The notes below the pieces were generated by a model. That model was not told the origin of the DNA and did no database searches. It was given only the letters and a program-made list of their open reading frames with translations. 37,548 bases of DNA from Accumulibacter sp. (lineage in GTDB: Bacteria; Pseudomonadota; Gammaproteobacteria; Burkholderiales; Rhodocyclaceae): NCBI GenBank assembly GCA_016789495.1, contig JAEUOJ010000183.1, positions 1-37,548 of the forward strand. The letters run 5' to 3'. Within the stretch, counting starts at the first letter, position 1. Every line of letters starts with the position of its first letter. Shown piece after piece: positions 32,331 through 37,548 of the stretch. The position numbers were made by a program, and so were the translations under genes.

Positions 32331-34172
32331 ATGTGCGGCATCCTCGGCCTGATTGATACCCCCTGGCGCGACCATGCTCACGCCGCGCTGGCCGCCTTGG
32401 CCAAACGCGGCCCGGATGAGCAGTCGTTGAAAGACTGTGGCCAGGCCACTTTCGGTCACACACGGCTATCGGTCATCGATCTCGCCACCGGCGCACAACC
32501 GATGCAGACGCCCGACGGCCGCCATACCCTGGTGTTCAACGGCGAAATTTATAATTTCCGCGAACTACGTCGCGAACTCGAAGCAAAAGGCTTCCTTTTC
32601 GTCACCCGTTCCGACAGTGAAGTCCTGCTGCACGGCTACGTGGCATGGGGACGTGAGCTGCTGCCCCGTCTCGACGGCATGTTTGCCTTCGCCATCTGGG
32701 ATCGCGACACCCGTCGGCTATTCGCCGCGCGCGACCGACTCGGCATCAAGCCATTTTTTTATTCGACCTGCCGCGGCCTGGCCTTCGCTTCGACGCTGGC
32801 GCCGTTCTTCCAACTGGTCGATTTTCCCCGGCGCCTGGATTACCTGGCGCTGCGCGACTATCTGGCTTTCCAAACTTGCCTGGCACCGCAAACGATGCTT
32901 GCCGACGTCCGCCAGTTGCCGCCCGGCCATTGGCTCAGCTACGACGCCGACCGTCGACAGCTCGACAGCGGTGGCTGGTGGACGATCCCGGCTCCGGCGC
33001 ACCACTGTCCGCCGCCCGAAGAACTCACGACATCGATCGACATCGCATTGCGCGAGAGCGTACGACGGCAACTCGTCGCCGACGTGCCGCTGGGCGCCTT
33101 TCTCTCGGGTGGCATCGATTCGAGCCTGGTCGTTCGTTACATGGCCGAAGCCGGCGCCTCGCCATTGAAAACCTTTTCGATGCGTTTTGCCGAGGAAGAA
33201 TACGACGAAACCGAGGCGGCGCTGGCTGTCGCCCGGGCTTTCGGCACCGAGCACACCGTGCTCGACGCGCCGTCGATCGATGGCGACATCTTCGTGCGCG
33301 CCATTGCCGACCTCGATCAGCCCTTGGCCGATCCGGCCTACGTGATGACCTGGCAATTGTCGCGACAGACACGTCAGCGCGTCACCGTCGCACTTTCCGG
33401 CGATGGCGGCGACGAGTTGTTCGCCGGTTACCTGCGTTTTGCCGACGAGGAGGCACGCTTTCCGCAACGCTTTGGACAATCGCTCCTGCGCCGACTGATC
33501 GATGCCGGCATGGCACCCGGTGCGCTGACCCGTCGGGCATTGTGGGGACAGGAATTGTTGCTCTACCGGCACGTTGAACTCGGACCCTGGCCGCGTTCGC
33601 GAAAAAGCATGGCGGCCTATCTGACCCCCGCGGCACTACACGCCGCGCAACCCGCGAATACCCTTGAACGCTGGCGGCAACTGGCGACCCGCTTCGGCAC
33701 CGGAATGGACACCGCCAGTCTGCTGCGCGCCGACTTATGGTCTTACCTGTCGGAAAATTGTCTGCACAAGACCGATCGCGCCAGCATGGCGCACAGCCTC
33801 GAAATCCGGGTGCCGCTGCTCGGTCAGCCGGTACTCGATGCCGTACAGCATTTGCCCGTCGCGGCGCACTATGATGCCGGCGGCGGCAAGGCCATCCTGC
33901 GCCGTATTGCCCGCCGCAGCTTGCCGAAGGCGGTATGGAACCGCGAAAAACACGGCTTCTCGGTTCCGCTGCAGACCTATTTCAATGAGGCATGGCAGGG
34001 ACCCTGCTCGACCGTCATCGCTGATTGCGCACGCATCGCGCCGTTTCTCGATGCCGCCGCCGTCTCCCGGTTGTGGCGACAGGCCAAGGAAGGGAAGGCT
34101 TCACGGCGCTTGGCCTACACCATGGTGATCCTGCTGCTGTGGCTGGACGGCAAGTCATTCACTGACCACTGA
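32331..34172 (+). CDS. asnB: asparagine synthetase-like glutamine amidotransferase
   Basis: A 613-residue AsnB-type enzyme. The N-terminal glutaminase domain has catalytic Cys2 (MCGILGLID), RGPDEQ, LVFNGEIYNF and the SDSEVLLHGY loop. The synthetase domain has the PP-loop LSGGIDSSLV, SGDGGDELFAGY, and HKTDRASMAHSLEIRVPLL. Both halves keep their key residues. Inside an LPS/polysaccharide cluster, AsnB homologues may amidate uronic acids or make asparagine linked to glycan synthesis; housekeeping asparagine synthesis is also possible. It is packed two bases after the GT4 stop. Confidence 0.92.
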   Translation: MCGILGLIDTPWRDHAHAALAALAKRGPDEQSLKDCGQATFGHTRLSVIDLATGAQPMQTPDGRHTLVFNGEIYNFRELRRELEAKGFLFVTRSDSEVLLHGYVAWGRELLPRLDGMFAFAIWDRDTRRLFAARDRLGIKPFFYSTCRGLAFASTLAPFFQLVDFPRRLDYLALRDYLAFQTCLAPQTMLADVRQLPPGHWLSYDADRRQLDSGGWWTIPAPAHHCPPPEELTTSIDIALRESVRRQLVADVPLGAFLSGGIDSSLVVRYMAEAGASPLKTFSMRFAEEEYDETEAALAVARAFGTEHTVLDAPSIDGDIFVRAIADLDQPLADPAYVMTWQLSRQTRQRVTVALSGDGGDELFAGYLRFADEEARFPQRFGQSLLRRLIDAGMAPGALTRRALWGQELLLYRHVELGPWPRSRKSMAAYLTPAALHAAQPANTLERWRQLATRFGTGMDTASLLRADLWSYLSENCLHKTDRASMAHSLEIRVPLLGQPVLDAVQHLPVAAHYDAGGGKAILRRIARRSLPKAVWNREKHGFSVPLQTYFNEAWQGPCSTVIADCARIAPFLDAAAVSRLWRQAKEGKASRRLAYTMVILLLWLDGKSFTDH

Positions 34173-34580
<408 letters not shown>

Positions 34581-34646
34581 GCGAACATTCTGGCCCGCCC
34601 TGCCATCGTCCGCGGCTCAGCCTTACAATACGGGGGGAAAATCACC

Positions 34647-35222
34647 ATGCGTTACTGGCAACAAATCGCTTTCTCTTTACGAGCCCGTCTCAGTGGCGGC
34701 AGCCGCGTGTCGTCAAACGCCTACCTCAAAGGCGTGAATAACATTCGTATCGGCAGCAAGTGCAAAATCCATGCGGACGCATCGATCGACGCCAGTCGTA
34801 GTACGGGCGTCATCCTCGGTGATCAGGTCACACTAAATCGCTTTGCCTATATCCAAGGTGGTGACAATGGCGTCCGTCTCGGCAACCATGTGGAAATCAA
34901 TAATTTCTCGATTGTCAACGGCACCGGTGGTGTCGATATCGGCGACGATACGCTGATCGGTCCCGGAGTGCGCATCATCTCCTATCAGCACCGCTTCGCC
35001 GCGGAAACGACGGTTCGCTCTCAGGCCACCGAGAAAAAACCGATCCGTATTGGTCGAGATTGCTGGATCGGCGCCAATGCGATTGTCCTGGCCGGGATCA
35101 GTATCGGTGACGGGGCCATCGTCGGCGCCGGAGCCGTCGTCACACGCGATGTACCGGACAATGCCGTCGTTACCGGAATTCCGGCCACGATCAAGAAATT
35201 TCGCCAAGGTTTGACTTCATGA
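34647..35222 (+). CDS. hexapeptide-repeat acyltransferase (WcaF/LacA type)
   Basis: A 191-residue left-handed beta-helix protein with repeated [LIV]-G-x-x-x-x turns: VNNIRIGSKCKIHADASIDA, GVILGDQVTLNR, GVRLGNHVEINN, GVDIGDDTLIGPGVRIIS. The catalytic His lies in YQHRF, and the C-terminal IGRDCWIGANAIVLAGISIGDGAIVGAGAVVTRDVPDNAVVTGIPA is classical. It O-acetylates a sugar using acetyl-CoA. Its stop overlaps the next FkbM gene (ATGA). G-rich GGGGGGAAAA precedes the start and probably serves as ribosome site. Confidence 0.92.
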   Translation: MRYWQQIAFSLRARLSGGSRVSSNAYLKGVNNIRIGSKCKIHADASIDASRSTGVILGDQVTLNRFAYIQGGDNGVRLGNHVEINNFSIVNGTGGVDIGDDTLIGPGVRIISYQHRFAAETTVRSQATEKKPIRIGRDCWIGANAIVLAGISIGDGAIVGAGAVVTRDVPDNAVVTGIPATIKKFRQGLTS

Positions 35223-35941
35223 GACTACGCAAAGGCGGGAAAACCGAAAAACGCTTGAACAAGTTGCTGTGGCACTGGCGACGTCCGTTATGGGCGGAAA
35301 ATCATGGGATCTGGCTGCCTTGTTGTCAGCCAGGCATTTCCTCAGGAATCGCCCGCCAGATTTTTTTCGGGGAATATGAAAGCAAGGAAATCGACATCGT
35401 CTCTCAAAAAATCGAAGACGACGACATTGTCGTTGAAGTCGGCTCTGGCCTGGGCTTTCTATCCGCCTATTGCGCGAAACGGATCGGGAGTCAACGGGTC
35501 CATTCTTTTGAAGCCAATCCGGCACTCATGCCATTGATCACTGCGACCTATCAAAAAAATTCGGTTTCGCCGGCGATTAACAATGTTTTGCTGGCCCGGG
35601 GAGAAGGGAAATGTGATTTTTATGTCGAGGAGGATTTCTGGGCGTCGTCAACTTCGCCACGTAGCGTGGGCGCCATGGCGATCCAAGTCGTACAACATGA
35701 TCTGAACGAAACATTTTCCCGATTATCCCCCACATTTCTGATCGTCGATATTGAAGGCGGCGAGGGCGATTTTTTTGCTTATGCGGAATTGTCCGGTGTC
35801 AGAAAAATATGCCTCGAAACTCATCCGGATGTCCTGGGCAATGATGGCATCAGCAAAATATTTTCTCGTTTGTTCTATCTAGGGTTTTTTCTCGATTTTT
35901 CCTGTATTCGAAAAAATGTCTTCTTTTTTTATCGTTCTTGA
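35219..35941 (+). CDS. FkbM family SAM-dependent methyltransferase
   Basis: A 240-residue protein. SAM motif I is VVEVGSGLGFLSAYCAKR, followed by VHSFEANPALMPLITATYQKN. The FkbM motif is FLIVDIEGGEGDFFAYAEL, and the end has RKICLETHPDVLG. It is the second FkbM in the cluster and differs clearly from the first (29487-30230), so it probably methylates another sugar position. The region is more AT-rich than the earlier part of the cluster. It is coupled to the acyltransferase by overlap. Confidence 0.85.
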   Translation: MRLRKGGKTEKRLNKLLWHWRRPLWAENHGIWLPCCQPGISSGIARQIFFGEYESKEIDIVSQKIEDDDIVVEVGSGLGFLSAYCAKRIGSQRVHSFEANPALMPLITATYQKNSVSPAINNVLLARGEGKCDFYVEEDFWASSTSPRSVGAMAIQVVQHDLNETFSRLSPTFLIVDIEGGEGDFFAYAELSGVRKICLETHPDVLGNDGISKIFSRLFYLGFFLDFSCIRKNVFFFYRS

Positions 35942-35953
35942 AGCTCATCGATC

Positions 35954-36931
35954 ATGGTCGCCATTCGTGATCATCTGATCATCAATCATCGCGGCTTCGT
36001 CAAACCTGTCAGAAACGCTCTGATAGACATGGGATTATCCATCGTCGACGAAGTCTGGCTGCCTTCGGATGATTTGCTGCGAAAATCGATCGCCTGTCAT
36101 GTCTGGTTTTATGACTGCCTCCGTTATCCATGGAAAATATTACGGCTGAAACAGCGTTTGCAGCGCCATGGTGTTCCGCTATTTGCCTGGAATCGCGATG
36201 CGCCACATTATCTGAATCGCAAAGCGTGGCGATTGGATTTGCTTGACCATTTCAAACTGCTCGATATTTACGCCTCTCATACCTTGGTTGACCGCCGGCG
36301 CTTTGCCCCGATTGTGCTCTATCTTCCCAATGCGGCCGACCTAGACATCTATCACCCGGCAGGAAATGTTGAAACGGTTTTTAACCGGTTACGTCATCCC
36401 GATAACTACCAATACGATGTTTCATTTTTTGGCAGCATGACCGGAGCGCGCTACAAGGAGGATGAGGATCGAGAACGTTTCTTTTCTGCATTGAGCCAGC
36501 GACTGTCCGCTATTGGCATCCGTTTTCTTTTTTGCGAAGCAGAAAGAATGAGTGCTGCGGAGCAGATTCGGCTGATTCAGAATTCCCGGATCAACCTGAA
36601 TTATGGCGCTCGTTGTGAGTACGGCTCTCCTCTTGCCTCCGGTCTTCCCGAACGATGTTATGGCATTCCGGCATGCGGCGGTTTTTTGTTATGCGACCGC
36701 CGCACCCATGCGCGCGACGATTTCACGCCAGGAGAAAACTGGGCGGAATTCGATGGAGTCGACGATTGTGTCGAGAAAATTACCTATTGGCTGGCCCATT
36801 TCGATCTGGCGCGCGATTTGGCCGAACGCTGTCATCACCATGTGATGACACATCACACCTATGCCCACCGGGCAAGGACGCTTCACCAGACGCTGCTGGA
36901 TTGGCACCAGAGCCGGAGAGTGTCGGCGTGA
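35954..36931 (+). CDS. CgeB-like glycosyltransferase family protein
   Basis: A 325-residue protein resembling the spore-maturation/CgeB group of GT-B transferases: PLFAWNRDAPHYLNRKAWRLDLLDHF in the first half, VLYLPNAADLDIYHP at the border, YDVSFFGSMTGARY, INLNYGARCEYGSPLASGLPERCYGIPACGGFLLCDRRTHARDDFTPGENWAEFD in the second. The E-R-x-x-x-P-ACGG-F-L-L text is diagnostic. Function is sugar transfer in a surface polymer; sugar unknown. AT-richer than its upstream neighbours. Its stop overlaps the GTG of the next gene. Confidence 0.8.
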   Translation: MVAIRDHLIINHRGFVKPVRNALIDMGLSIVDEVWLPSDDLLRKSIACHVWFYDCLRYPWKILRLKQRLQRHGVPLFAWNRDAPHYLNRKAWRLDLLDHFKLLDIYASHTLVDRRRFAPIVLYLPNAADLDIYHPAGNVETVFNRLRHPDNYQYDVSFFGSMTGARYKEDEDRERFFSALSQRLSAIGIRFLFCEAERMSAAEQIRLIQNSRINLNYGARCEYGSPLASGLPERCYGIPACGGFLLCDRRTHARDDFTPGENWAEFDGVDDCVEKITYWLAHFDLARDLAERCHHHVMTHHTYAHRARTLHQTLLDWHQSRRVSA

Positions 36932-37548
36932 CCGCCCCCTTGCTTTCCGTGATTCTGCCGGTCTATAACGTCGCGCCTTATCTCCCCGCTTGCCTCGACA
37001 GCCTTGCCGCACAAACATCTCCGATCGATGAATTGATCGCCGTAGATGACGGATCGACCGACGCCTGCCCTGAAATTCTTCAGGCCTATCGCGACAAGCT
37101 TCCCAGCATGCGCATCATTCGACAGGAAAACGGGGGACTATCCGCAGCCAGGAATACCGGACTCCGTGCAGCGACAGGGATCTGGCTGGCCTTCGTTGAT
37201 TCAGATGATTTTGTCGACCCCCGAATGTATGCCCGAATGTTGGCCACGGGGCAGGAAAACGACCTGGATCTGGTCATGTGCAATGCCATGTACCATTTTG
37301 AAGGCCGTGAGCGCGACCGGCCGATCTATCCCCAGCTGCGCCGATCCGGAATGGTCACCGGCAAGGATTGGCTGCAGACCCGGCTGACGCATGATCGGAT
37401 TCTGCATATGGTATGGATGCATCTGTACCGTCGGGATTTCCTGGAAAAAAATGGCTTCACCTTCGTCCCCCGACTGATTCACGAAGATGTGATCTGGACC
37501 ACCCGGGTTCTGCTTGCCGCGACACGTCTGGCCTATCTTGACGATCCC
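36928..37548 (+). CDS. GT2 glycosyltransferase, 3' end beyond window
   Basis: The first 207 residues are present and open to the edge. GTG 36928 overlaps the previous stop by four bases. GT-A text: LSVILPVYNVAPYLPACLDSLAAQT, IAVDDGSTDACPEIL, IIRQENGGLSAARNTGLRAATG and LAFVDSDDFVDPRMY with the DxD site. Then HMVWMHLYRRDFLEKNGFTFVPRLIHEDVIWTTRVLLAA, typical of the long EpsJ/WaaV-like group. It adds a sugar to the surface polymer. Length and acceptor cannot be judged because the gene is cut. Confidence 0.92.
   Translation, partial: MTAPLLSVILPVYNVAPYLPACLDSLAAQTSPIDELIAVDDGSTDACPEILQAYRDKLPSMRIIRQENGGLSAARNTGLRAATGIWLAFVDSDDFVDPRMYARMLATGQENDLDLVMCNAMYHFEGRERDRPIYPQLRRSGMVTGKDWLQTRLTHDRILHMVWMHLYRRDFLEKNGFTFVPRLIHEDVIWTTRVLLAATRLAYLDDP

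Noticed and set aside
34601..34629. TGCCAT-N17-TACAAT as a promoter for the acyltransferase gene
   Set aside because: The predicted start would fall inside the ribosome-binding site, leaving too short a leader; the gene is more likely part of the long operon.

Overview
The window looks like a chromosomal segment of a GC-rich Gram-negative betaproteobacterium, probably a Rhodocyclales/Candidatus Accumulibacter-type organism. This placement is an inference from gene content: LPS transferases with MsbA, a gcvTHP operon behind a glycine riboswitch, a chromosomal integron, and SigF/NrsF-type regulation. No rRNA or tRNA gene was found to confirm it.

Layout. (1) 1-1979: an integron. The integrase reads rightward; an attI-like junction and cassettes read leftward from it. 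One complete cassette carries an AT-rich orphan ORF and ends in an attC site. (2) 1980-2790: decayed ground with remnants of a GNAT acetyltransferase and an AraC regulator, then two palindromes. (3) 2871-5126: four overlapping genes (small membrane protein, SDR, DUF2269, DUF4166). (4) 5713-9639: a bufferin-type metallophore locus. The leftward operon is hvfA-hvfB-hvfC-hvfX (precursor peptide, MNIO maturase, partner protein, DoxX-like protein). The rightward pair is an ECF sigma factor and its NrsF-type anti-sigma factor. The precursor carries seven tandem 11-residue Cys repeats. Two exact GTAACC-N16-CGAA promoters face away from each other in the shared intergenic region. (5) 9843-10386: a decayed IS3-family element. 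(6) 10685-11994: NfeD and a QmcA/stomatin-like protein. (7) 12069-15905: a lipid-linked glycan modification set (GT2, ArnT/PMT-like GT, GtrA, YdjC-like deacetylase). (8) 15906-18228: mostly decayed DNA with a LigB/DODA-type dioxygenase remnant and one small secreted protein. (9) 18229-18690: a CBS-domain protein. (10) 19042-23781: gcvT-gcvH-gcvP with a tandem glycine riboswitch, attenuator and promoter. (11) 24147-37548: a long rightward LPS/surface polysaccharide cluster (two GT9, three GT4, MsbA, two FkbM methyltransferases, asparagine synthetase-like amidotransferase, VOC protein, hexapeptide acyltransferase, CgeB-like transferase, and a GT2 cut by the window edge).

The most unusual unit is the metallophore locus. 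The sigma factor appears to read both its own gene and the precursor operon, NrsF would hold it in check, and the maturase would convert Cys residues of the exported repeat peptide into a metal-binding product. The integron cassette ORF and the mixed content of the LPS cluster are the other regions of interest.
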